Part shown: positions 1 through 7,242 of the stretch, in pieces | Position numbering within the stretch: position 1 is the first letter of the stretch | Layout: each line of letters opens with the position of its first letter | NCBI GenBank assembly: GCA_025060055.1 | Contig: JANXCK010000052.1 | Span: forward strand, 1 to 17,790 | DNA: 17,790 nucleotides | Origin: Fimbriimonadales bacterium | Lineage (GTDB): Bacteria; Armatimonadota; Fimbriimonadia; Fimbriimonadales; GBS-DC | Direction of reading: 5' to 3' | The notes under the pieces: generated by a model | What the model saw: only the letters and a program-made list of their open reading frames with translations | Database searches by the model: none | What the model was told of the DNA's origin: nothing | Program-made: the position numbers and the translations under genes

Positions 1-1
1 T

Positions 2-139
2 GCCAACGCTGCACCTGGCACAATTCGCGGCGACTTCGGGCTGGACATCGAGCAAAACATCATTCACGGCTCCTCCGACCCCGAAGCAGCGGAATATGAA
101 CTAAACCTCTGGTTCAAACCTGAGGAGCTGGTGGAATAG
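2..139 (+). CDS. ndk: Nucleoside diphosphate kinase, C-terminal fragment (5' end outside window)
   Basis: Only the last 45 codons are in the window; the reading frame is open at the left edge and ends with TAG. The peptide contains PGTIRGDF followed by NIIHGSD-like sequence (NIIHGSS), the diagnostic NDK active-site segment. Its His is the residue that is transiently phosphorylated when the gamma phosphate moves from ATP to other NDPs. The end, LWFKPEELVE, is also typical of the family C-terminus. The enzyme is cytosolic and balances nucleotide triphosphate pools. A palindromic repeat array begins about 10 bp after the stop codon. The identification is firm despite the truncation by the window edge. 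Confidence 0.95.
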   Translation, partial: ANAAPGTIRGDFGLDIEQNIIHGSSDPEAAEYELNLWFKPEELVE

Positions 140-149
140 TACGTGCCCA

Positions 150-505
150 AGAGGCTGTTTAAGAAGTCCTGCTTTGTAGCGTCAGCGTCCCCGCCGACGC
201 AAGCAACTCGTGGCTTGGGCGTCTCGCCCAAGCACTGAAGTTTGTCACTTTCGCCAATTTGTGCGGCATATTGTAGGTTGCGCCCGCCCAAAACCGCTAC
301 GAGTTGTGCTTTTTGCCCGAAGTGACAAACGTCAGGGCTTGGGCGTCTCGCCCAAGCACACAGTGGCTTGGACAGTCCTGTCCAAGCCAAAGCACGGGCA
401 TGACGGTTCGTGCCACGGATGCACGGGCAAGATGCCCGTGCCACGCAGGGGCGTCGGCGAGACGCCGACGCTACGAAAGCCCGCCTGCATTCCTAAACAG
501 CCTCT
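150..505. repeat. Composite palindromic element bounded by long inverted repeats
   Basis: This fills most of the 416 bp gene-free gap between ndk and the next gene. The ends are an imperfect inverted pair: AGAGGCTGTTTA at 150-161 and its reverse complement at 494-505. The similarity continues inward for about 50 bp on each side (150-200 against 451-505), ending in GTAGCGTC-type palindromes. Inside are perfect or near-perfect hairpins: the 21-mer starting GCTTGGGCGTCTC at 213-233 and again at 337-357, a GGCTTGGACAG hairpin at 365-388, a GCACGGGCA hairpin at 421-441, and GCGTCGGCGAGACGCCGACG at 451-471. The segments 212-252 and 319-357 are themselves inverted copies of each other. No convincing protein is encoded here. 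It resembles a small non-autonomous mobile or REP-type element that has accumulated modules. Confidence 0.8.
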
Positions 506-555
506 AAGCCGTGAGCGACTGTATCGATCGCTAATCTCAAGCGTCTTATGAGCGG

Positions 556-1464
556 ATGACACAGGAGACCAATCCTCAGGAGCAAGTCTTTGAGTGTGGG
601 CTACCCCGCGCGGTGAACTGCATCGCGGCGACACCCCGCAGTTTGTGGGTCGGCACGAATGCAGGGTTGTATCTTTACCGCGACCTACGCGCCCCCACCG
701 CGCGTTTCATACCAACCGAGTCGATCACCACGATTACCGCTGCCACCTCGACCATCTACTTCGCTACGCCTCGCAGTTGGGGGATGTACCAAATGCCCGT
801 CTCGCTTCGGGTGGAGCCGATAGAACCGCCTGAGGTCACCCATGCGGGCTATGTGCGAGTCCATGCGCTCGCAGTATGGAACAACACGCTGGCTGTGGCG
901 ACCTCGTTCGGGCTTTATAGCTACTCGCTTAGCCGCCGGCGTTGGGAGGGTAGGCACGCCGAAGAGTCGTTCAGCCACTTGCTTGCCACAGGGACACGAC
1001 TGTGGGCGTTCGGTGCGCAGCTGGTAGGATTTGACCGCCAGTATCAGGTGGTGGCGCGCGCTCCTGTGCAGGTTGCGACGCCGCCCGTGCTGGAGCAGTC
1101 GCGCCTTTTGTGGGCAACGGCAAGCCATGCAGGGATTGAGCTATGCACCTATTCGCCTGGTGCGCACGGGGTTCAGCGACGCATGTTCCGCTTTGATGAG
1201 GCGGCGTTGCGCGTTGGGAGCGGGATGCAGCCAACGGGAATTGCTCGCTTGGGCGCGTTTTGGTATGTCGGGCTGGCAGCGCGTCGCGGCGCGCGGGGCG
1301 GGCGTGGAATGGTCGTGCGCGTGAACTTCGCTCGCAATCGGGCGGAGTTGGCGTGGGAAGGCACGCCCGTGAATGCGCTCGTTGCTTGGCGCGGCGCCCT
1401 CATGGCGGGCACAGAGGCGGGACTGTACGCGCTCACACCGCGAGCCAACCCCCAAGACACCTAA
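556..1464 (+). CDS. Beta-propeller-like repeat protein of unknown function
   Basis: This 302-residue protein is not recognised as a named family. It carries degenerate repeats of the form x-L-W-V-G-T-x-x-G-L-Y-x-Y: SLWVGTNAGLYLY near residues 26-38, TLAVATSFGLYSY near 111-123 and ALMAGTEAGLYAL near 277-290, with weaker copies between. This looks like the blades of two-component-regulator-type or WD40-like propellers. There is no signal peptide or membrane segment, so a cytosolic binding or scaffold role is the most that can be suggested. The chosen ATG is the first in frame; no strong ribosome-binding site is seen. It converges on serA, and the two stop codons overlap in the four bases CTAA. 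Confidence 0.75.
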   Translation: MTQETNPQEQVFECGLPRAVNCIAATPRSLWVGTNAGLYLYRDLRAPTARFIPTESITTITAATSTIYFATPRSWGMYQMPVSLRVEPIEPPEVTHAGYVRVHALAVWNNTLAVATSFGLYSYSLSRRRWEGRHAEESFSHLLATGTRLWAFGAQLVGFDRQYQVVARAPVQVATPPVLEQSRLLWATASHAGIELCTYSPGAHGVQRRMFRFDEAALRVGSGMQPTGIARLGAFWYVGLAARRGARGGRGMVVRVNFARNRAELAWEGTPVNALVAWRGALMAGTEAGLYALTPRANPQDT

Positions 1465-3041
1465 TCCAGCACCACAATCCGCGCGTTCTCCACGCCTTCC
1501 ATGTGCCGAATCTGCTCGAACGCTTCGGGTGGGATGGGGTTATCCACTTGCAAAATCATCACCGCGCGCCCACCCATCGCCTCGCGCCCCACATGCATCC
1601 CCGCGATGTTCACCTGATAGTTACCCAGCACAGTGCCCACGCGCCCGATGATACCAGGGCGATCCTGATGTTCGGTCATAAGCCAAATCCCTTCGGGGCG
1701 GATGTCCACAAACAGGTTGTTCAGGTGCGTGATGCGCAGGTCGGCGCGTCCGAAGACAGTGCCTGTCAGTTGCTGAGTGCTGCGGCGCGTGTGCGCCGTG
1801 AGGCTCAGCGTGTCGGGGTACAGCTCGGTTTCGGGACGCACGCTCCACTCTAAGTGAACGCCACGCTGCTGAGCGATGAGCGGCGCGTTCACGAGATTCA
1901 CGGGCGTGTCGGTAGTGCGTCGAAGTAGCCCTGCCAGCGCTGCACGCGCGATTAAGTCCAGTGGCAAATCGCCCCACTCGCCCGAAAACACCGCGTGCAA
2001 CCGCTCGATGGGCGCGTCGGCGAGCTGACTATGCAGCATGCCCATCCGCTCGGCGAGCTTGAGATACGGTTCCACGCGCGTCATCAGCTCGGCGGGGATT
2101 GGCGGTAAGTTCACGGGACTACGCGGCGCTTTGCCCTGCAGCACAGCCACAATCTGCTCAGCGACATCGATGGCGACCTTCACTTGTGCCTCGACGGTGG
2201 ACGCGCCCAAGTGCGGGGTCAGCACATTCTGCGGCTGATGGAGCAGCTTCAAATCGGGCGGGGGCGGCTCGGTGGGGAACACATCGAGCGCCGCGCCCGC
2301 CACATGCCCCGATTCAATAAACTCGGCTAAGGCGTCGGCGTCGACCAGTTCGCCCCGCGCACAGTTCACGATGCGCACGCCGCGTTTGGTGAGCGCGAGC
2401 GTGGCGCGGTTGAGCAGGTGGCGCGTGTCGGGCGTGAGTGGGGCGTGCAGCGTGATGAAGTCGCTCTCGCGCAGCAGGGTCTCCAGCGCGACGGGTTCCG
2501 CGCCAAGTTGCTGGATGTGCGCTTCGGGCACGAACGGGTCGTATGCCAGAATGCGCATGCCGAACGCGCGGGCGCGCCGCGCCACCTCGCGCCCGATTTT
2601 GCCCATCCCGATAATCCCCAGCGTCTTGCGCGACAGCTCCACGCCGAGAAACTGCGTGCGTTTCCACTCGCCAGCACGCACAGAGCGATCCGCCTGCGGG
2701 ATGGTGCGTGCCAGCGCAAGCAGATGTGCCATCGTGAGTTCCGCTGCTGCGATTGTGTTGCCCTCGGGCGAGTTGACCACCACAATCCCGCGCTGGGTGG
2801 CAGCGTCCACATCGATATTGTCCACGCCCACGCCCGCTCGCCCAATCACCTTCAGCTGCTTGCCCGCCTCAATCACGGCGGCGTCGACGCGCGTCTGCGA
2901 GCGCACCATCAGCGCGTCATACGCGCCGACGATTTGCAGCAGTGCGTCGCGGCTCAGTCCTGGACGATAGTCCACTGCCGTTGCCGCACGCAGAACTGCC
3001 AGTCCCTCCTCCGCTATCGAGTCGCTCACCAGCACGCGCAT
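1461..3041 (-). CDS. serA: D-3-phosphoglycerate dehydrogenase
   Basis: Catalyses NAD-dependent oxidation of 3-phosphoglycerate to 3-phosphohydroxypyruvate, the first step of serine biosynthesis, in the cytosol. The 526-residue product has the long architecture of the B. subtilis/M. tuberculosis type: a catalytic domain with the NAD-binding GMGKIG at residues 145-150, the catalytic Arg in NCARGELVD (R229), Glu in DVFPTEPP (E258) and His in LTPHLGAS (H277), then an intervening domain, then a C-terminal ACT domain beginning near DRPGIIGRVG that usually senses serine. The reading frame extends 11 codons upstream to a TTG, but the ATG at 3041 is preferred. It aligns with family N-termini (MRVLVSD), and a TACACT box lies exactly 7 nt upstream, suggesting a leaderless message. 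Confidence 0.96.
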   Translation of the reverse strand: MRVLVSDSIAEEGLAVLRAATAVDYRPGLSRDALLQIVGAYDALMVRSQTRVDAAVIEAGKQLKVIGRAGVGVDNIDVDAATQRGIVVVNSPEGNTIAAAELTMAHLLALARTIPQADRSVRAGEWKRTQFLGVELSRKTLGIIGMGKIGREVARRARAFGMRILAYDPFVPEAHIQQLGAEPVALETLLRESDFITLHAPLTPDTRHLLNRATLALTKRGVRIVNCARGELVDADALAEFIESGHVAGAALDVFPTEPPPPDLKLLHQPQNVLTPHLGASTVEAQVKVAIDVAEQIVAVLQGKAPRSPVNLPPIPAELMTRVEPYLKLAERMGMLHSQLADAPIERLHAVFSGEWGDLPLDLIARAALAGLLRRTTDTPVNLVNAPLIAQQRGVHLEWSVRPETELYPDTLSLTAHTRRSTQQLTGTVFGRADLRITHLNNLFVDIRPEGIWLMTEHQDRPGIIGRVGTVLGNYQVNIAGMHVGREAMGGRAVMILQVDNPIPPEAFEQIRHMEGVENARIVVLD

Positions 3042-3048
3042 CGATGAG

Positions 3049-3054
3049 AGTGTA
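3049..3054 (-). promoter_or_regulatory. Putative -10 box for leaderless serA transcript
   Basis: On the minus strand the sequence reads GG-TACACT, then 7 nt, then ATG. A -10 hexamer at this distance would start transcription at about the A of the ATG. The same arrangement is seen before argJ and the M20 peptidase gene. No good -35 match is visible and there is no Shine-Dalgarno next to the ATG. Confidence 0.5.
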
Positions 3055-3078
3055 CCTGACGGCAAACTCCTCAAGGTA

Positions 3079-3175
3079 ATACCGATTGGTGTTTCAAGTG
3101 GGTGTAGGCGTCGGCGGGGACGCCGATGCTACGCGGAGCGCATGCGTAGCGGCAGCGTCTCGCTGACGATCCGTG
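3079..3175. repeat. Half-element: ATACC terminal repeat plus GC palindromes
   Basis: Begins with ATACCGATTGGTGTTTCAAG, a diverged copy of the terminal repeat of the two 169 bp elements elsewhere in the window. The rest is palindromic: GGCGTCGGCGGGGACGCCGA near 3105-3125, GCTACGC (3128-3134) pairing with GCGTAGC (3144-3150), and CAGCGTCTCGCTG at 3153-3165. The right border touches the TAG stop of the MFS remnant, so the stop could belong to the repeat. The matching second ATACC end is not visible. Confidence 0.6.
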
Positions 3176-3997
3176 CTACTGGAAACGGGAATTAGTTTGC
3201 TGCTTGAGCGATCTAACTGACAGTATCGCCATCAGCAGGCTGACCAGCCACGCGCCGAGAGCGACACTGAGCAGTCCCGCCTGAAAATCGCCAGTGAGCG
3301 CCACAATCGTGCCAGGAATAAGCGATCCGCCCACGCCCCCCAGCAGTACCGTCGTGCCGTTGTAAAGCCCCGTGGTTGCGCCAACTCGTGCTGGGTGCGC
3401 CATCGCTTGTAGCGTCGCGAACTCCTGCGCGTTGTAGCTGCTCTGCAAAAACACCCCAAGCATCAGCAGCGTCATCACCAGCGCGTTGGTGGGGGCAAAC
3501 GCGGTTAGTAGCACGCAGACACCTGCCAGCAACAGCCCCGTACTGGCAAACGGCACGCGCATCCCTGTCTTGTCGCCTAAGTACGCCCAAAAGAGAATGC
3601 CCAAAATGCCTGACACAAACACGCTGAATAGCGGCAAACTCAGCTCGTCGAACTCTATTCCCCGCGTGCGGTTCAGGTAGCTTGGCAGCCAGTTGAGAAT
3701 CCCGAACACGCAAAAGGCGTTGCAGGTTCCCGCGCCGATGTAGAGCCAAAGCGCAAACCGCGTATTCTGCCCCCGCTTCGCTGGGGCTGTGGGGTTCGGA
3801 CGGTTGGGAGCGGGCGCATCTTGCCTGTGCGCGTGAGGCGGTCGAGGGATCGAGTGAGCGCGTGGCGTGTCGCTGACGAACTTCGCAACCAGAGGCAGGC
3901 TCACTGCCATCCCGGTAAACCCCAGCAGTGCGAAGGTCGCCCGCCAGCCGAACCGCTCTGCCAAAAGAGGTCGTGAAGCGCAGGTGGTGGCTGACAC
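3176..3997 (-). pseudogene. MFS transporter remnant lacking the N-terminal half
   Basis: The reading frame downstream of the M20 peptidase encodes about seven hydrophobic helices. They run from ATFALLGFTGMAVSLPLV, through a polar, Pro-rich, His-containing central loop, to six C-terminal helices with the MFS loop motif GDKTGMR. They end in LLSVALGAWLVSLLMAIL and a polar tail. This matches helix 6, the central loop and helices 7-12 of a 12-helix major facilitator, perhaps of the anion:cation symporter type. Helices 1-5 are missing: upstream the frame runs into the out-of-frame end of the M20 gene and has no membrane character. The GTG at 3997 is the nearest plausible start, 12 nt past the M20 stop, but a half transporter is unlikely to work. 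The remaining frame is intact, so the deletion may be recent, or the fragment may be retained. Confidence 0.75.
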
Positions 3998-4008
3998 CCG
4001 ACGAGGCG

Positions 4009-5238
4009 TCAGGGCACAGCGGCAGGCGCTGCCGCGGGCTTGTCCAATTCGTGCATCTTGCCCCAGTGTAGGATAGTTTGCAGCACGCCCTCGCCACACA
4101 GGTAGAAGTTGCGCAGGATGAGCCGCTCTTGGGGTGTGTGGATGCGGTCTGCGCCCGTGGGGAACACGAGGCACTGGATGCCTTTGAGCGCGAAGGCGTT
4201 CGCGTCCGAGCCGCCGCCTGTGCGCTCCAGCTTCGGCTCGACCCCGACGGTCTTCAGCCCTGCGACGGCAGCCCGCACAATCGGCGCGTCGGGCGCGAGC
4301 CGAACCGCCTCAAAAGTCTGGCTCAGTTTCACCTCAGCCTTGCCCTCACTCTCCTGCGCCACTTGCTCGCATATGGCTTTCCAGCGCTCGGCAAGCGCCT
4401 TCACGCGCTCAGAGTCGAAGCTGCGGAACTCGCCCACCAGTTTCACACGGTCGGGCACGACATTCATCGCTTGCCCGCCTTCAATCGTGCCGATGTTCGC
4501 CGTCGTCTCGGCATCCAGTCGTCCCCAGTTCATCTGCGCGATGGCTTTCGCCGCCATCGCAATCGCGTTCCTGCCTTTTTCGGGTTCCGCGCCTGCGTGT
4601 GCCGCCTTGCCGTGAAACACCACCTCGAACTTCCAGTGTGTGGGCGACTGCACAAACAGCGCACTAGGGTCTTCACGCCCATCGATCACCAATCCCGTGC
4701 GTGCCTTGAGCAAGCGCGTGTCGAACGCCTTCGCGCCCAGCAGCCCTTTTTCCTCGCGGATGGTGAACACCACCTCCAGCGGGGGATGGGGCAGTTTGCG
4801 CTCTTTGAGCGTGCGGATGACCTCCAGAATAATCGCCACACCCGCCTTGTTGTCTGCGCCTAAGATGGTGCGTCCGTCCGTGCGGATTTCGTTCTCGTCG
4901 CGCACAACTTGGATGTTCTCTGTGGAGTAGACGGTGTCCACATGGGCGTTTAGCAAGAGCGGTGGCGCGTTCAGAGTGCCTTGAAACCGTGCGAACACAT
5001 TCCCGCCCGTGCCGCCAATCTGCCTGCTGGCTTCGTCGATGAGAACACTCTCTGCGCCCAGCTCGCGTAGTTGCTTCGCCACAAACTCACATATCGCTGC
5101 CTCGTTCTCCGAGCCGCTCTCGATGCGCACCAGCGCAACAAATAAGGTGGTCATCCGCTCGTGGTTGAGCAGTGGCTTGTAGTCGCTTGCCCACGCGATG
5201 CCCCACAGGAAGCCAAGCAGCACACTCAGGCGTTTCAT
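4009..5238 (-). CDS. Secreted M20-family (peptidase T-like) metallopeptidase
   Basis: This 409-residue protein begins with a short signal peptide (MKRLSVLLGFLWGIAWA, likely cleaved after A17), so it is probably exported. The M20 dinuclear-zinc residues are visible: the H99-x-D101 pair in LNAHVDTV, D129 in LGADNKAGVA, the catalytic and metal Glu pair E162-E163 in REEKGLLGA, the acidic D186 in VIDG, and a late His in DRIHTP. The dimerisation lid domain around AAHAGAEPEKGRNA lies between. It resembles peptidase T/YqjE-like aminopeptidases more than carboxypeptidase G2, though substrate choice within M20 cannot be read from sequence. A TATAAT box ends exactly 7 nt before the ATG. Its stop is immediately followed by the truncated MFS remnant, suggesting a former peptidase-plus-uptake pair. 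Confidence 0.88.
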   Translation of the reverse strand: MKRLSVLLGFLWGIAWASDYKPLLNHERMTTLFVALVRIESGSENEAAICEFVAKQLRELGAESVLIDEASRQIGGTGGNVFARFQGTLNAPPLLLNAHVDTVYSTENIQVVRDENEIRTDGRTILGADNKAGVAIILEVIRTLKERKLPHPPLEVVFTIREEKGLLGAKAFDTRLLKARTGLVIDGREDPSALFVQSPTHWKFEVVFHGKAAHAGAEPEKGRNAIAMAAKAIAQMNWGRLDAETTANIGTIEGGQAMNVVPDRVKLVGEFRSFDSERVKALAERWKAICEQVAQESEGKAEVKLSQTFEAVRLAPDAPIVRAAVAGLKTVGVEPKLERTGGGSDANAFALKGIQCLVFPTGADRIHTPQERLILRNFYLCGEGVLQTILHWGKMHELDKPAAAPAAVP

Positions 5239-5245
5239 AGCGGCA

Positions 5246-5251
5246 ATTATA
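5246..5251 (-). promoter_or_regulatory. Putative -10 box (TATAAT) for leaderless M20 gene, straddling a repeat end
   Basis: The minus strand reads GG-TATAAT, 7 nt, ATG. The GGTAT part is the terminal sequence of the repeat element that begins at 5249, and the final AAT comes from the unique flank. There is no purine-rich ribosome-binding site in the 7 nt. No consensus -35 lies 16-18 nt upstream. Confidence 0.55.
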
Positions 5252-5417
5252 CCAATCGGGGTTTCAAATGACGCATTTTCCTGTACGGCTAAAGCCGTTG
5301 CTATGCAGACGAAGCCGACCTCCGTCGGCTTTTTAGCCCGCGCAGGCGGGCTTTGTCTGAGCAGGAACGGCTTCAGCCGTACCAGAATGTTGCGCTACTT
5401 GAACCCCCGATTGGTAT
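5249..5417. repeat. 169 bp inverted-repeat element, copy 1 (ATACCAAT ends)
   Basis: The ends are inverted repeats: ATACCAATCGGGGTTTCAA on the left and the complement of ATACCAATCGGGGGTTCAA on the right. Inside is the shared cassette (5285-5380): ACGGCTAAAGCCGT at the left and ACGGCTTCAGCCGT at the right, with two small hairpins between them, built on CCGACCTCCGTCGG and CCCGCGCAGGCGGG. Folding gives one long stem topped by two hairpins. Copy 2 at 13985-14153 has the same length and lies in the opposite orientation. The element lies in the divergent spacer between the M20 gene and aceB. No protein is encoded. Confidence 0.9.
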
Positions 5418-5428
5418 CAGACCCCAGA

Positions 5429-5451
5429 CCCTCTCTCGCACTTCGAGAGGG
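5429..5451. repeat. Short CCCTCTC/GAGAGGG hairpin
   Basis: CCCTCTC at 5429-5435 pairs with GAGAGGG at 5445-5451 and is followed by a G-run and TCAGGAGG. It resembles a degenerate piece of the larger CCCTC-rich hairpin at 8709-8794. The rest of the spacer up to aceB (5452-5562) shows no gene. A possible -10 sequence GGTATCCT occurs at 5481-5488. Confidence 0.5.
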
Positions 5452-5562
5452 GGGGTCAGGAGGATGGAAGCAACAAAGCGGGTATCCTACTACCGCTCGC
5501 TGGATAGCTGAAGTATGCCTCATAGCGCGAGCCAGCTGGTCAAGAATTTCAGCGACGCAAAC

Positions 5563-5567
5563 GGAGG
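5563..5567 (+). promoter_or_regulatory. Shine-Dalgarno sequence of aceB
   Basis: GGAGG lies 6 nt before the ATG at 5574, an ideal spacing. It fixes the malate synthase start and shows that canonical leadered translation also operates here, in contrast to serA, argJ and the M20 gene. Confidence 0.8.
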
Positions 5568-5573
5568 CTGCCG

Positions 5574-7175
5574 ATGGAGTACCGAGAGGAACTGAACCGC
5601 CAACTATCGGGCGAAGGTATCGAGGTTCAAGGCGCAGTGTCGCAGGCTTATGCACAGATTCTCACCCCCGACGCCTTACGATTCGTAGCGGAGCTGGTGC
5701 GCCAGTTCAACCCCCGTCGCAAGGAACTGTTGCGATTGCGCGAGGAGCGCCAGCAACGGCTAAATGCTGGTGAGAATCCCGACTTTTTGCCTGAAACAGC
5801 GCACATCCGCGCCAGCGACTGGAAGGTCGCGCCCCCACCCCCCGACTTGCTCGATCGGCGCGTGGAAATCACAGGTCCCGTCGACCGCAAGATGATTATC
5901 AACGCGCTCAACTCCGGCGCAAAGGTGTTTATGGCAGACTTTGAGGACGCTAACTCGCCCACATGGGATAACTGCGTTCAGGGGCAGATCAACCTTTATG
6001 ACGCTGTGCGCCGCACCATCGAGTACACCAGCCCTGAGGGCAAGGAGTATCGCCTGAACGAGCAGACGGCGGTGCTGTGCGTGCGCCCGCGCGGCTGGCA
6101 CTTGCCTGAGAAACACCTCATCATTGATGGCGAACCCGCACCGGGCGCACTGATGGACTTCGGACTCTACTTCTACCACAACGCTCAGGAACTGATTCGG
6201 CGTGGCACAGGACCCTACTTCTACTTACCCAAGTTGGAGAGCCACTTGGAAGCGCGCCTGTGGAACGAGGTGTTCCTCTACGCGCAGGAGCAGCTGGGCA
6301 TTCCGCGCGGCACCATACGCGCCACTGTGCTGATTGAGAACATCCTCGCGGCGTTCGAGTGCGAAGAGATTCTGTACGAACTGCGCGAGCATTCTGCGGG
6401 GCTAAACAGCGGACGCTGGGACTACCTGTTCAGCATCATTCGCAAGTTCCGCAATCGCGAGGACATCGTGCTACCTGACCGCGCGACGCTCACGATGACC
6501 GTGCCGTTTATGAAGGCATACTCGGAGTTGGTCGTGCAGAGTTGCCACAAGCGCGGAATCCATGCGATTGGCGGCATGTCGGCGTACATTCCACGCCGTG
6601 ATGACCCTGCCGCGAACGAGGCAGCAATTGCACAGGTCGTTGCCGACAAGGAGCGCGAGGTCAGCGAAGGCTACGACGGCACCTGGGTCGCACATCCAGG
6701 GCTTGTGCCTGTTGTGCTGGAAGTGTTCAACAAGCACATGCCCACGCCGAACCAAATTGAAAAAGTGCCCTCGCGCACGATTACCGCGCACGAACTGCTC
6801 GACTTCCCGCGCGGCGCCATCACCGAGAAGGGCATGCGCACGAACATCAATGTGAGCCTGCGCTACCTCGATTCGTGGCTTCAGGGTACAGGGGCGGTGG
6901 CAATCAACTACCTAATGGAGGACGCTGCGACCGTCGAGATTTCGCGCTCGCAGCTGTGGCAGTGGGTTCGGCGCAAAGCGCAGCTGACCGACGGGCGTGT
7001 GATTACGGCGGAGCTGTTCCAGCAAATGCTGAGCGAGGAACTGCAAAGCATCAAGGCGAGCTACGGCAGCGCGTCGCACCGCCTTGATGATGCGGCGGCG
7101 ATTCTCAGGCGCGTCGTGCTATCCGACGAGTTCGTCGATTTCGTCACTCTGGTCGCGTATGAGTATATAAGCTGA
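5574..7175 (+). CDS. aceB: Malate synthase A
   Basis: Condenses glyoxylate with acetyl-CoA to make malate, the second step of the glyoxylate shunt, in the cytosol. At 533 residues it has the length of isoform A rather than the roughly 720-residue isoform G. The family signature REHSAGLNSGRWDYLF is complete at residues 271-286. The glyoxylate-binding Arg lies in CVRPRGWHL (R171), the Mg ligands are E255 in LIENILAAF and D283 in the signature, and the catalytic base Asp is D450 in YLMEDAATVE. The start is set by a strong GGAGG. Isocitrate lyase is not in this window, so the source of glyoxylate lies elsewhere. It is transcribed divergently from the M20 gene across the 169 bp element. Confidence 0.96.
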   Translation: MEYREELNRQLSGEGIEVQGAVSQAYAQILTPDALRFVAELVRQFNPRRKELLRLREERQQRLNAGENPDFLPETAHIRASDWKVAPPPPDLLDRRVEITGPVDRKMIINALNSGAKVFMADFEDANSPTWDNCVQGQINLYDAVRRTIEYTSPEGKEYRLNEQTAVLCVRPRGWHLPEKHLIIDGEPAPGALMDFGLYFYHNAQELIRRGTGPYFYLPKLESHLEARLWNEVFLYAQEQLGIPRGTIRATVLIENILAAFECEEILYELREHSAGLNSGRWDYLFSIIRKFRNREDIVLPDRATLTMTVPFMKAYSELVVQSCHKRGIHAIGGMSAYIPRRDDPAANEAAIAQVVADKEREVSEGYDGTWVAHPGLVPVVLEVFNKHMPTPNQIEKVPSRTITAHELLDFPRGAITEKGMRTNINVSLRYLDSWLQGTGAVAINYLMEDAATVEISRSQLWQWVRRKAQLTDGRVITAELFQQMLSEELQSIKASYGSASHRLDDAAAILRRVVLSDEFVDFVTLVAYEYIS

Positions 7176-7220
7176 GAAGGCAAGTTGGGTACGACGGCGT
7201 CTCGCCGTTGCCTTGCGGGG

Positions 7221-7236
7221 TATAATCTTTTCGGAG
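7221..7236 (+). promoter_or_regulatory. Putative miaB promoter -10 box and ribosome-binding site
   Basis: GG-TATAAT (hexamer at 7221-7226) is followed by CTTTTC and GGAG at 7233-7236, which lies 6 nt before the ATG at 7243. A start 6-7 nt past the hexamer would give a very short leader of about ten bases that still holds a Shine-Dalgarno. No clear -35. A small GGCAA/TTGCC hairpin with a GACGGCG/CGCCG-type core (about 7180-7213) lies just upstream, after the aceB stop. Confidence 0.6.
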
Positions 7237-7242
7237 ACGCCT

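Noticed and set aside
150..505. CRISPR array
   Set aside because: The repeats are palindromes of different sequence and irregular spacing, with inverted and not direct order, and no cas gene is near.
210..551. Open frames on both strands across the first repeat array
   Set aside because: They are made of palindrome translations, have low-complexity composition and no family resemblance; the symmetric repeats open frames on both strands.
2272..2970. Long forward frames antisense to serA
   Set aside because: They are high-GC shadow frames opposite a well-conserved gene; the product is Ser/Ala/Arg-rich without motifs.
3998..4174. N-terminal extension of the MFS remnant inside the M20 gene
   Set aside because: This part is a shadow of the M20 coding frame, rich in Arg/Pro/His and without hydrophobic helices.
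5198..5773. 191-codon forward frame across the 169 bp element into aceB
   Set aside because: It begins antisense to the M20 signal peptide, crosses the element and overlaps aceB out of frame; aceB has a strong ribosome-binding site.
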